A DNA stretch of 64,000 bases, taken from the NCBI GenBank assembly GCA_002842035.1, contig PHBP01000012.1, forward strand, positions 1-64,000, read 5' to 3'. Position numbers and translations under genes: made by a program. Every line of letters begins with the position of its first letter. Within the stretch, counting starts at the first letter, position 1. This DNA is from Candidatus Cloacimonetes bacterium HGW-Cloacimonetes-2. GTDB lineage: Bacteria > Cloacimonadota > Cloacimonadia > Cloacimonadales > Cloacimonadaceae. Below, piece by piece: positions 32,407 to 40,506 of the stretch. Under the pieces are notes generated by a model. That model worked only from the letters and a program-made list of their open reading frames with translations. It was not told the origin of the DNA and did no database searches.

Positions 32407-33684
32407 ATGGCGAAGAACGAGCGTGGATTCCACGAGTTTATGCCCCAGGACGTTTGGAAATGGAAGCTGATCGAGAGTAAGCTCGAAGAGCTGATGTCGC
32501 TCTATGATTATCAGGAAATCAGGCTTGCTATCCTGCAGGATCACAAGGTTTTGCACGATGGCATCACTGCTCTGATGGAGGATCGGGAAGCCCTGAAGGT
32601 GGAGGAACACGTCCTTAGCCTGAGTGGACCGGATGATGATATCAGCCTCTTGAGTCTCAGGCCGGAAGGCACGATCAGCGTATTGCATCACACTGCCAGA
32701 ATGATCCGTCAGGGCGAGAATTACCGTTTCTACTACCACGGCCCGATGTTTCGGAAGTCTCAGGATCTTTTGCCGATGGAGTTTTACCAGCTTGGTGTAG
32801 AGTTTTTGGGCAGTGAAAGCATCCTCAGCGAGAATGAGGTGATCTGCTTGGGAATGAAGATTTGCCGGGAGCTGGGGCTTTCGGATGTGAGCCTGGAGAT
32901 CAACAGCTTTGGTTGCAAAGACTGTCAGCGACCCTTCGCCAAGGCTCTGCGCGACTATCTGGACAGCAACAAGGGAGAGCTCTGTACTACCTGTTATAAA
33001 GAGCTCTATGCCAATCCTATGGCTGATAGTACTTGCCAAAGGAATTCCTGCCGCACTTGTATGGTGAGTGCCCCCAAAATCACGGACTATCTGTGTGATA
33101 AGTGCAAGGAAAACTTCATCAGGGTGAAGCGGGTTCAGGCAAATCTGGCGCATCAATATAAAGTCAACCCCACTCTGGTAAAGAACTTCTCTTATTACAA
33201 CGAGACTGTTTTTGACTTTTTAGTCGAGCATAACGGTAAACCTCTAGTGATCGGTGGAGGTGGGCGTTACGACTATCTCTCGGAGAAAATTACCGGGAAA
33301 ATGATTCCGGCGGTTGGTTTTTATCTGAATCTGGATACAATATTTGAAGTGATGGAAGAGCGACAAGTCTTCAGTGCGGTGACGCGTCCCTTCTCGGTCT
33401 ATATCTGCGCACAATCCAGCGATCTGGAGATTATGATGCTGCAGATAGCTACGGAGCTGCACCAACACGGGATTACCACTGTGCTCAATCCCGATCTGGG
33501 CGAGACCGACAAGGACAAGGACGAAGCCCTCGCCAAAGGCTGTTCGCTGATGATAATCCTACGGGACAACAATATCCGGGAAGGAAAGCTGCTGCTCTTT
33601 AATCTGGTAAAGCAGCACCCTCAGTATCTACCGCTCAATCAACTGGTGGATGAGATCCTGATTGCCCGCAAAGCATTGATCTAA
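32407..33684 (+). CDS. histidyl-tRNA synthetase homologue with altered catalytic motifs
   Basis: 425 aa, full HisRS length with both a class II catalytic core and a C-terminal anticodon-binding-like domain. HisRS landmarks kept: LRPEGT, GPMFRKS, GVEFLGSES, the Cys-rich insertion (CKDC, CTTC, CRTC, CDKC) and GGGGRYDYL. Key departures: motif 2 reads FRKSQDLLPMEF where HisRS has FRxERPQxGRxRQF, so the Glu and the second Arg are missing; the HisA motif LVRGLDYY reads LVKNFSYY, replacing the catalytic Arg with Lys. This could be the cell's only, diverged HisRS, or a non-canonical paralogue such as a HisZ-type regulator. It lies 44 bases after gmhA and 15 before ridA. Confidence 0.75.
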   Translation: MAKNERGFHEFMPQDVWKWKLIESKLEELMSLYDYQEIRLAILQDHKVLHDGITALMEDREALKVEEHVLSLSGPDDDISLLSLRPEGTISVLHHTARMIRQGENYRFYYHGPMFRKSQDLLPMEFYQLGVEFLGSESILSENEVICLGMKICRELGLSDVSLEINSFGCKDCQRPFAKALRDYLDSNKGELCTTCYKELYANPMADSTCQRNSCRTCMVSAPKITDYLCDKCKENFIRVKRVQANLAHQYKVNPTLVKNFSYYNETVFDFLVEHNGKPLVIGGGGRYDYLSEKITGKMIPAVGFYLNLDTIFEVMEERQVFSAVTRPFSVYICAQSSDLEIMMLQIATELHQHGITTVLNPDLGETDKDKDEALAKGCSLMIILRDNNIREGKLLLFNLVKQHPQYLPLNQLVDEILIARKALI

Positions 33685-33699
33685 GAAAGGAGTAAAGCC

Positions 33700-34071
33700 A
33701 TGCAATCTGTAATGACGCATCGCGCCCCGAGCGCTATTGGTCCGTATTCACAGGCAGTTTTGAAGAATAATACCCTGTTTATATCCGGGCAATTGGGCAT
33801 TGATCCGACTACTGGCAATCTGGTGGAAGGCTTTGATGCACAGGTGCATCAGGTTTTTGCCAATATCAAGGCTATCCTGGACGCAGCCGGAATGGGCTTT
33901 GCACACGTTGTGAAGTGTAGTGTCTTCCTGAGTGATCTCAATAACTTTAGCGCTATGAACGAGATTTATGCCCGCTATTTCAATTCTCCCTATCCTGCGC
34001 GGGAAGCTATTCAGGTATCTCGCCTGCCCAAAGATGGAATGATCGAGATCTCTGTAACGGCGATGCGATAA
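33700..34071 (+). CDS. ridA: RidA-family enamine/imine deaminase
   Basis: 123 aa, normal family length. Diagnostic sequences are IGPYSQAV, LFISGQLGID, NIKAILDAAG, VKCSVFLSD and YPAREAIQVSRLPKDG, the last including the conserved Arg that binds the substrate carboxylate. RidA hydrolyses reactive 2-aminoacrylate and related enamines produced by PLP enzymes, a housekeeping detoxification in the cytoplasm. AAAGGAG precedes the start; its stop and the next start share one base (TAATG). Confidence 0.95.
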   Translation: MQSVMTHRAPSAIGPYSQAVLKNNTLFISGQLGIDPTTGNLVEGFDAQVHQVFANIKAILDAAGMGFAHVVKCSVFLSDLNNFSAMNEIYARYFNSPYPAREAIQVSRLPKDGMIEISVTAMR

Positions 34072-34613
34072 TGAGTATCACTACAAAAACAGGAGATCAG
34101 GGCAAGACCTCGCTCTTTAGCGGAGAAAGAGTCTATAAGGATGATCTTAGGGTGGATGCCTACGGCACCCTGGATGAGTTGGATGCCAATATCGGCGAAG
34201 CAAAGCATATGGTGCCGGTAGATTTCAAGTCAGAGCTGATCGATCTGCAAAACACACTCTTTAGAGTGATGGGGCAGCTTGCTAGTGCCAGCCAGCCTTA
34301 TCCACTGCCTGTTTGCCAGGCTGATGTCGATACGATGACGGATAGGATCCATTACTATGAATCAAGGCTGGATCTCAAAGGCTTTGTAGTACCCGGCTCT
34401 CTTCCGGTTTCCGCCAAGCTGGATGTTTGCCGTACCATTTCCCGTAGAGCGGAGCGCCGCGTGATTGCCCTCTCTCATAGAGAGCCGGTGCCGCAGGAAC
34501 TGATGAGCTTTGTAAACCGTCTCTCGGATTACTTCTTCATTCTGGCACGCTGGATTGAACACCTTTCAAACGCTATTACCTACAAGACCAAAGACCACGC
34601 ATGCAATAAATAA
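34071..34613 (+). CDS. PduO-type cob(I)alamin adenosyltransferase
   Basis: 180 aa. The N-terminal ATP-binding motif TKTGDQGKTSLFSGERV and the later signatures YGTLDELDANIGEAKH and CRTISRRAERRV identify the PduO/MMAB-type ATP:corrinoid adenosyltransferase, which makes adenosylcobalamin. The genome therefore probably uses coenzyme B12, although no B12 enzyme other than the possible radical-SAM protein at 7742-9118 is in the window. No cobalamin riboswitch is visible upstream. Start and preceding stop overlap by one base. Confidence 0.93.
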   Translation: MSITTKTGDQGKTSLFSGERVYKDDLRVDAYGTLDELDANIGEAKHMVPVDFKSELIDLQNTLFRVMGQLASASQPYPLPVCQADVDTMTDRIHYYESRLDLKGFVVPGSLPVSAKLDVCRTISRRAERRVIALSHREPVPQELMSFVNRLSDYFFILARWIEHLSNAITYKTKDHACNK

Positions 34614-34623
34614 GGAGCTATAA

Positions 34624-35376
34624 ATGTACAAGATAGTATTGGTTCGCCATGGCGAAAGCATCTGGAACAAGGAAAACCTCTTTACGGGATGGACCGATGT
34701 GGACCTCTCGGAGAAAGGAGTCATCGAAGCACACACAGCAGGGCAGAGGCTCAAAGAAGCCGGATTTGTCTTTGACGAAGCCTGGACATCTGTCCTGCGC
34801 AGAGCAATCCGCACCCTTTGGATAGCCCTCGATGAGCTTGATCAGATGTGGATACCGGTTCACAAGGACTGGCGACTGAATGAGCGTCACTACGGAGCCC
34901 TCCAAGGCTTGAATAAAGCAGAAACCACAGCCAAATACGGCGAGGAGCAGGTAACTCTCTGGCGGCGGAGTTTTGATGTCCCGCCTCCCTCTTTGGAGCC
35001 CTCTGATCCCAGATATCCCGGCTCTGATCCGCGCTATGCCAATTTGGATGATCTGCAGATACCTCTTGCCGAATCTCTCAAAGACACCTGTGCCCGTAGT
35101 CTGCCTTTCTGGAATGAAGTAATCATCCCGCGATTGGCTGCCGGACGCCGTATGATCGTCTCTGCCCATGGTAACAGCCTGCGTGCAATAGTCAAGAGCC
35201 TGGACAATATCAGCGATGCCGACATAGTAAAGCTCAATATCCCCACCGGGATACCACTGGTCTATGAGTTTGACAGCGAGTTCAGGGTCACCAAGCGCTA
35301 CTATCTGGCAAGCCCTGAAGAACTGGAAGCTGCCACCTCGGCTGTCGCAAACCAAGCCAAAGCAAAAAAACCTTGA
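34624..35376 (+). CDS. gpmA: 2,3-bisphosphoglycerate-dependent phosphoglycerate mutase
   Basis: 250 aa, usual length. Catalytic motifs: [18 protein letters not shown] with the phosphorylated His, [21 protein letters not shown] and SAHGNSLRA with the second His. The enzyme interconverts 3- and 2-phosphoglycerate in glycolysis and gluconeogenesis. AAGGAG lies 6 bases before the ATG. The gene is 10 bases past the adenosyltransferase stop, so it is in the same run. The C-terminal tail is Ala/Lys rich. Confidence 0.96.
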   Translation: MYKIVLVRHGESIWNKENLFTGWTDVDLSEKGVIEAHTAGQRLKEAGFVFDEAWTSVLRRAIRTLWIALDELDQMWIPVHKDWRLNERHYGALQGLNKAETTAKYGEEQVTLWRRSFDVPPPSLEPSDPRYPGSDPRYANLDDLQIPLAESLKDTCARSLPFWNEVIIPRLAAGRRMIVSAHGNSLRAIVKSLDNISDADIVKLNIPTGIPLVYEFDSEFRVTKRYYLASPEELEAATSAVANQAKAKKP

Positions 35377-35427
35377 CCCAATTTACACGGAATATATCCT
35401 TGCCCAAAACTATCAAGGAGTCCTATC

Positions 35428-35598
35428 ATGGCAGTTAAGATTGATAAAGAGACCTGCATCGGCTGCGAAGCCTGCGTTGGCGTATGCCCCGTTAGCGCCC
35501 TCTCCATGGTTGATGGAAAGGCCGAGTGCGACGAGAGCACCTGCATTGATTGCGGAGCCTGCATCGGCACTTGCCCCGTGCAAGCCATTTCCGAGTAA
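35428..35598 (+). CDS. small 2[4Fe-4S] ferredoxin
   Basis: 56 aa, the typical size of a clostridial-type ferredoxin. Two cluster motifs are complete: CIGCEACVGVCP and CIDCGACIGTCP, each C-x2-C-x2-C-x3-CP. AAGGAG sits 7 bases before the ATG. Ferredoxins of this type carry electrons between oxidoreductases in anaerobes (for example pyruvate:ferredoxin oxidoreductase and hydrogenases). It is the last gene before a terminator. Confidence 0.97.
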   Translation: MAVKIDKETCIGCEACVGVCPVSALSMVDGKAECDESTCIDCGACIGTCPVQAISE

Positions 35599-35628
35599 GA
35601 CATTTACAGTCTAAAGTCAATTTGAAGA

Positions 35629-35653
35629 AGTCGGCATGAATGCCGGCTTTTTC
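35629..35653 (+). terminator. terminator after the ferredoxin gene
   Basis: AGTCGGCAT and ATGCCGGCT (one wobble) with a 2-nt apex, then TTTTTCC. It closes the kinase-to-ferredoxin run. Confidence 0.85.
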
Positions 35654-35691
35654 CTTATCCACTGGTATTTATTAGTCCAAAGGAGTCTCCG

Positions 35692-38295
35692 ATGAAACGC
35701 CTCTTATTTGTTTTGCTTATTTGTACTGCCGCTCTTGGCCTGATGGCTGTGGATGTGAGCGGAAACCAATCCGGCACCTGGACGGCTGCCAATAATCCCT
35801 ACCAGGTAGTCGGTGCTATCACTGTCCCTGCCGGTTCCAATCTCACTATCGAGCCCGGTGTATTGGTGCAGATAATGGGAAACTACCAGATCACGGTTGC
35901 CGGCACGATGACCGCTGTCGGTACAGCCGCTGATAGTATCCGTTTTGTAAACAACATTGCCCCCACTCTCTGGCCAGGACTGCGCTTTGAAAACGAGACT
36001 CAAGCCAGCACCCTCAGCTACATCTATGTGGAATATGCCACCTACGGTGTACGCTGCCTGCATTCCCCGATGAACATCACCTACAGCCGCTTTAACTATT
36101 GTGAGAAGGGTATGGAGCTCAATGCCATCGGTGATACCGAGCCAAATGCTGTCACAGTGGATCACTGCCTGATCGAAAACTGCATCCAAAACGGCATCCT
36201 GATCGCTCAAAACAGCGCCGCTGTGATCACCAACAACGAGATCAGATACAATGGCACCGGTCCACAATTCCGCGCGGCAATCCAGCTCTCAAACCAGTCT
36301 GCGGGAGGCTCAAACAATCCCCTGATCGATGGCAACCACATCCATCACAACCTAAAGCAAGGCATCTCAGCCTGGGATGTCGCCAGCGTCAATGCTATCA
36401 ATCCCACCATTACAAACAACATCATAGAGTATAACTACACAGGCATTTACTATCTGCAAGCCTCCGGCTATTGCGCTGATAATCAGATCAATTACAACTT
36501 CATTCCCGGCGATATGAACAGCGGTGCCGGAGTGATGGTCTCCGGAGTGACCTCCACACCCTATTTCGAGCGTAACACTATCAGCGGAAACTATGCCGGG
36601 CTATATATTACAAACAATGCAATGCCCGTCCTGGGCGATCTCTCCATCTACCACGCCTGGGCGCAGGGAGAGAACTATATCCAGGCCAATATCGATGCCA
36701 ACGGCAACAACAACGCCATCTTCTGCGCTGCTTATGCCAATGCCGGCAATATCATCAAGGCTGAAAACAACTATTGGGACTTCAATACTGCTGCTGAAAT
36801 CAACTCTGTGATTATGGATCATACCGATTCTGCAGCCCTGCCGACCATAGATTTTGATCCATGGCTGCAGGAGGCGCAGGAGACTACGATCACTGGAACA
36901 CTGACCTACGATAATCTGTATGATCCTTATATGCAAATCATGCTAATCTCGGCTACAACTGGTCTGACTATTGCATCTAGCGTAGTTCCGATCTCCGATT
37001 TTAGTGTTGAGTTTACACCAACGGAACCCTTCTATATTCTGTTTTTGAGTACTCATGGTGAATTCAATGCTACCCCAGGTGGTTATGATAATCCCACTGT
37101 TTTCAATCCCTCAGCCGGTAATGTGATAGATTTGGGTGTGGTAACTCTTATTAATATGGTTCTACCGACCTGGATTCGGATCGATAGTCCGGAAATGATG
37201 GATGGACACCTTACCTATCCTGTTCGATATGGGGTTTTCGTTTTTCGGTGGTACGAAACGAAATATCTCTATCAGGAAGGAGATTTCCTGAAGATATACA
37301 TGTTAGAGCAGTATTTTATAGGTCAAGAACGATTCACATACATCTACCCCGAAGAGATGCGTACTTGGGAAAAGATTTCCAATCTGCAAGCAGGCGATAC
37401 CTGGACAAAGTATGTAGCAGAGATTACTACAGGAGTTCCAAACATTGAAGAACAGAACGTAACTGTGTATGAAGTAGCTGGAATTGAGCCGGAATCCCGC
37501 TGGGTGCTATGTTATCGAGATCTTGATGGTCGGGAAATTGGTCAATATGTATATACCGCAAGCGACACCTACTATTTCTCCAGAGATTTTTACGGTAATG
37601 CCTATACTCTGTATGCTAGAAACAGAGTTCTTACTCAGGGAGAGCCTGACGGAACTCTATTCCCGCTGGCTGCTGGAAACTACTTTAATAGTCAATCAAT
37701 TGCCGTTGGATATAATCCTACCAATTTGGTCTATGATGTCCAAGCATTGTCTGCAGACCCTCGCACTGTGAAGCTATATTGGCAATCTGTTTCTAGTGAT
37801 TACTCCGGAGGTCAGCAGGCCAATTACAAGGTATACCGTAACGACGTTCTGGTTGCCACTCTACCGGTCTCAAGCCTCAGCTTTGCCCAGTATGAAGAGC
37901 CATATCCTTCGGCTCCGGGTACTTACAACTACAAGATAACATATACCAAAACAGATACTGAGAGCGAACCCAGCAATACCGTCACAATCTCGGTGGTCTC
38001 CAACGATGATCTGGTCACCGCCCCTACCAGCCTTGCCATCTATCCCAATCCCTGCGTGGCAGGGCGTGATGCTCTTACTATCAAGACAAACGCCAACGCC
38101 GGCTCAGTCTTGACAATCTTCAATCTGCGCGGACAGCTGGTGCGTGAGCTTCCCGTCAGTACGATTGGCGAAAGCCAGAGCACCTGGGATTTGCGGGATT
38201 CCAGAGGAAAGCTCTGTGGCTCAGGTATTTACTATCTGCGTCTGGATAGTCCCGGAGCTTCCCCAATGCAGAAACGTGTGTTGATCCTGCAATGA
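35692..38295 (+). CDS. exported right-handed beta-helix protein with C-terminal sorting domain
   Basis: 867 aa. Signal peptide MKRLLFVLLICTAALGLMA; AAAGGAG upstream. Residues about 25-400 are a parallel beta-helix (VSGNQSGTWTAANNPYQVVG, then repeated short turns such as IRYNGTG and NTISGNYAGLYI). A second region of about 350 residues is not recognised. Residues about 690-760 look FN3-like (DVQALSADPRTVKLYW). The last about 80 residues form the sorting domain: YPNPCVAGRD, FNLRGQLVREL, CGSGIYYLRL, KRVLILQ. The beta-helix opening resembles proteins that bind or cleave polysaccharides, but no catalytic residues can be assigned. Confidence 0.85.
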   Translation: MKRLLFVLLICTAALGLMAVDVSGNQSGTWTAANNPYQVVGAITVPAGSNLTIEPGVLVQIMGNYQITVAGTMTAVGTAADSIRFVNNIAPTLWPGLRFENETQASTLSYIYVEYATYGVRCLHSPMNITYSRFNYCEKGMELNAIGDTEPNAVTVDHCLIENCIQNGILIAQNSAAVITNNEIRYNGTGPQFRAAIQLSNQSAGGSNNPLIDGNHIHHNLKQGISAWDVASVNAINPTITNNIIEYNYTGIYYLQASGYCADNQINYNFIPGDMNSGAGVMVSGVTSTPYFERNTISGNYAGLYITNNAMPVLGDLSIYHAWAQGENYIQANIDANGNNNAIFCAAYANAGNIIKAENNYWDFNTAAEINSVIMDHTDSAALPTIDFDPWLQEAQETTITGTLTYDNLYDPYMQIMLISATTGLTIASSVVPISDFSVEFTPTEPFYILFLSTHGEFNATPGGYDNPTVFNPSAGNVIDLGVVTLINMVLPTWIRIDSPEMMDGHLTYPVRYGVFVFRWYETKYLYQEGDFLKIYMLEQYFIGQERFTYIYPEEMRTWEKISNLQAGDTWTKYVAEITTGVPNIEEQNVTVYEVAGIEPESRWVLCYRDLDGREIGQYVYTASDTYYFSRDFYGNAYTLYARNRVLTQGEPDGTLFPLAAGNYFNSQSIAVGYNPTNLVYDVQALSADPRTVKLYWQSVSSDYSGGQQANYKVYRNDVLVATLPVSSLSFAQYEEPYPSAPGTYNYKITYTKTDTESEPSNTVTISVVSNDDLVTAPTSLAIYPNPCVAGRDALTIKTNANAGSVLTIFNLRGQLVRELPVSTIGESQSTWDLRDSRGKLCGSGIYYLRLDSPGASPMQKRVLILQ

Positions 38296-38362
38296 TTTCA
38301 GTTGACACAAAACAATGCCCTGCAAAGTCTTGAAAAAAACAAAATAAGATATGGAGGAAACC

Positions 38363-39283
38363 ATGCCCAAAGTATTGGTTGCTACCGAAAAACCCTTTGC
38401 CGCCACCGCTGCCAAGCTGATCAAAGCTGAGCTGGAGGCTGCAAAATACGACTTTGAATTCCTGGAGAACTACACAGAGGTCTCCCAGCTTCACGCTGCC
38501 CTGGCAGATGCGGAAGCCGTGATCATCCGCAGTGATATCATCGATGAAGCCGCACTCGCAGCCGCTCCCAAGCTCAAGCTCGTGGTGCGTGCAGGTGCCG
38601 GTTATGACAACGTCGATCTCAAAGCTGCCAGCGCCAAAGGCGTAGTCGTGATGAACACTCCCGGGCAAAATTCCAATGCTGTAGCCGAGCTTGCCATCGG
38701 AATGATGATCTATATGGCTCGTGGCAAATTCAATGGCAAAAGCGGCAGTGAACTTGCCGGAAAGACTCTGGTGCTCTATGGTTATGGCTATGTAGCCCGT
38801 TACCTTGCCAAGATCGCCCGCGGCATCGGAATGGATATCTCTGCCTATGATCCCTACATCGCCAGCGAGATTATGAGCAAAGACGGCGTAAAGCCCCTTT
38901 CCAGCGTGGAAGAGATCTTCTCCACCGGAGATTATATCTCCCTGCATATCCCCGCCACTGCCGAGACCAAAGGCTCCATCAACTGGAACCTGCTCTCCCG
39001 TATGAAGAAAGGCGCTACCCTCGTCAATACTGCCCGTAAGGAAGTGATCAATGAAGCCGATCTTATGAGATGCTTTGAAGAAAACACAAAGTTCAAATAT
39101 GTCTCCGATGTCGAGCCCGGTTGCAGCGCTGAGATGATGGAGAAATATGGCGATCGCGCCTATTACACCCCAAAGAAGATGGGCGCTCAGACCGAAGAAG
39201 CCAATACCAATGCCGGCGTCGCAGCCGCCAAACAGATCATCGCTTTCTTCGATAAAGGCGACAAGACCTTCAAGGTGAACTGA
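38363..39283 (+). CDS. serA: D-3-phosphoglycerate dehydrogenase, short type
   Basis: 306 aa from the ATG at 38363, which has GGAGG 5 bases upstream. It is a 2-hydroxyacid dehydrogenase: the substrate-domain Arg in RAGAGYDNVD, the NAD fold in LVLYGYGYVARYLAK, the Arg in NTARKEVIN and the Glu in VEPGC. There is no ACT domain. Where most family members have the catalytic His (TPHxG), this one has Lys (TPKKMGAQT), a change I recall from the short phosphoglycerate dehydrogenases of Bacteroidetes and Entamoeba. It probably makes phosphohydroxypyruvate for serine synthesis; another 2-hydroxyacid substrate remains possible. Confidence 0.82.
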   Translation: MPKVLVATEKPFAATAAKLIKAELEAAKYDFEFLENYTEVSQLHAALADAEAVIIRSDIIDEAALAAAPKLKLVVRAGAGYDNVDLKAASAKGVVVMNTPGQNSNAVAELAIGMMIYMARGKFNGKSGSELAGKTLVLYGYGYVARYLAKIARGIGMDISAYDPYIASEIMSKDGVKPLSSVEEIFSTGDYISLHIPATAETKGSINWNLLSRMKKGATLVNTARKEVINEADLMRCFEENTKFKYVSDVEPGCSAEMMEKYGDRAYYTPKKMGAQTEEANTNAGVAAAKQIIAFFDKGDKTFKVN

Positions 39284-39301
39284 TACATAGTTTCAGTATG
39301 A

Positions 39302-39331
39302 AAGAGCCGGATCCGTCCGGCTCTTCTTTTA
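39302..39331 (+). terminator. terminator of the phosphoglycerate dehydrogenase gene
   Basis: AAGAGCCGGA and TCCGGCTCTT pair perfectly over 10 bp around TCCG, followed by CTTTTA. Confidence 0.88.
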
Positions 39332-39344
39332 TGTTCAAGAGTTT

Positions 39345-39766
39345 GCATCACGGTAAGTTGCGTGACATGTTACCTATCCCTTCCTCTTGGATTTCGCCGC
39401 GCTCCCCGTAAAGGTGGCAGGATCCAGGGGGGGGGGATAGGAACGCTTGAGAGCAGAGCGTTGTGGGCAGTGAACAGATGGTATGGAATGCGCTTCGCGC
39501 AGTTGATAGAATGGATTCCTGCCTACACGACTCCCCAAAGCTGGCGCTTTGCTGATTCGTTCGCAGGAATGACGGAGGGGTTAGGGCTGGGTAGTAGGTT
39601 CGCAGGAATGACTGAGATTGTCGAGCGTAATACAAAGCTCAAACTTTGAGCAGCGCTAACTGACTAACTACTAACTTCTAACTGTGCAATGCACATCTCT
39701 GCTTTTCTTTGCTGTTCTCTGCTTTCTCTGTGGTAAAAAAATCTCCTTACTCCTTTAATCCTTGTT
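39345..39766. repeat. intergenic repeat patch (TTCGCAGGAATGAC units, CCACAGAG-type block, G10 tract)
   Basis: The gap 39332-39826 carries no convincing gene. It contains a run of ten G at 39427-39436, GGATTCCTGC near 39513 facing two direct copies of TTCGCAGGAATGAC at 39560-39573 and 39599-39612, and from 39697 to 39766 a CTCTGCTTT...CTCTGTGGTAAAA...TCTCCTTACTCC block shared with modules A and B and with 57619-57680. Such ACCACAGAG- and GCAGGAATGAC-type repeats occur between genes in many environmental bacteria. Confidence 0.7.
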
Positions 39767-39769
39767 AAA

Positions 39770-39801
39770 ACAAAAAAAACCGGCACCACGAGGGTACCGG
39801 T
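39770..39801 (-). terminator. terminator of the zinc-ribbon gene
   Basis: On the minus strand ACCGGTACC and GGTGCCGGT pair (one wobble) and are followed by eight T residues. Confidence 0.85.
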
Positions 39802-39826
39802 CAAACAGTCTGGCTATATCAGTACT

Positions 39827-40006
39827 TTAGTAAGAACGATGTTGCTGGAATCTGTTGCGATTGAACTGTGCCTTTTTGGCTTTGCGGCATTCCGGGCAGC
39901 GTTGCGGCTCGTTCTGCAGGCCTTTCTCAGCGTAAAATTCCTGTTCGCCTTCGGTGAACACGAATTCCTTGTTGCAGTCTTTGCAAATCAAGTTCTTGTC
40001 TGGCAT
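39827..40006 (-). CDS. small zinc-ribbon protein
   Basis: 59 aa, with AGGAG before the ATG and a strong terminator after the stop. MPDKNLICKDCNKEF opens with C-x2-C, and QRCPECRKAKK supplies the second C-x2-C, giving one zinc ribbon. The tail is basic (FNRNRFQQHRSY). The layout matches the short 'probable zinc-ribbon' family (zf-trcl type) that is widespread and uncharacterised; nucleic-acid binding is plausible from the basic tail. It is flanked by the repeat patch and the glgP leader. Confidence 0.88.
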   Translation of the reverse strand: MPDKNLICKDCNKEFVFTEGEQEFYAEKGLQNEPQRCPECRKAKKAQFNRNRFQQHRSY

Positions 40007-40506
40007 GGGTATCTCCTAGTGTTTATTGGGCGTATTTGACATTCGGGTTGAGGCTTTCCAAAAAACACCGGAAATAGGCTCAGGGAATGTAAAATCGCAT
40101 TCGAGCCAGATGATTAATGCTCTCAGATTTCTGTCAAATACTTTTTTATGGATCCCCCCGTCACCTAAGTACTGAAAACAAGTTACTTATGGCGGACCAG
40201 GAGCCTGGATAGAGGCTGGATTATGCCGGCTCAAAAACCTCATAAAGCAGATCAAATCAGGCTGGGAGCCCTCACGACAGCCTAAATTGTTCATATATAG
40301 AATCTGTAGAAATATTTCAGCAACGACACTCTATGGATGCTCAAAAATCCTCGTATGGGACGCGGAAGCTGGGCTAAGAGCTTTGATAACTATGCCTTAT
40401 TGGGGGCTTGGGAGGATATATCTTGACAACAGAGAGCCCATCAACTGGCTTGATCGACAGTGTCATCAGGTGAGAAAGCGCTTGTTGACGCTTAAAGAAG
40501 GATACA
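40007..40506. other. 500-bp gap between the zinc-ribbon and glgP genes
   Basis: It must hold promoters for both divergent genes. TTGACA at 40423-40428 is a possible -35 for glgP, but the -10 at 17 bp (TGGCTT) is poor. AGGCTG / CAGCCT around 40259-40283 can form a short hairpin without a T run. GCAGATCAAATCAGG near 40248 resembles a fragment of the dispersed palindrome. No ORF with support was found. Confidence 0.5.

Noticed and set aside
34000-34080. cobalamin riboswitch ahead of the adenosyltransferase
   Set aside because: The gene starts one base into the ridA stop and no B12-box-like sequence is visible.
39348-39635. 95-codon frames on both strands over the G10 region
   Set aside because: They are built from GCAGGAATGAC-type repeats and a homopolymer, with no start signals.
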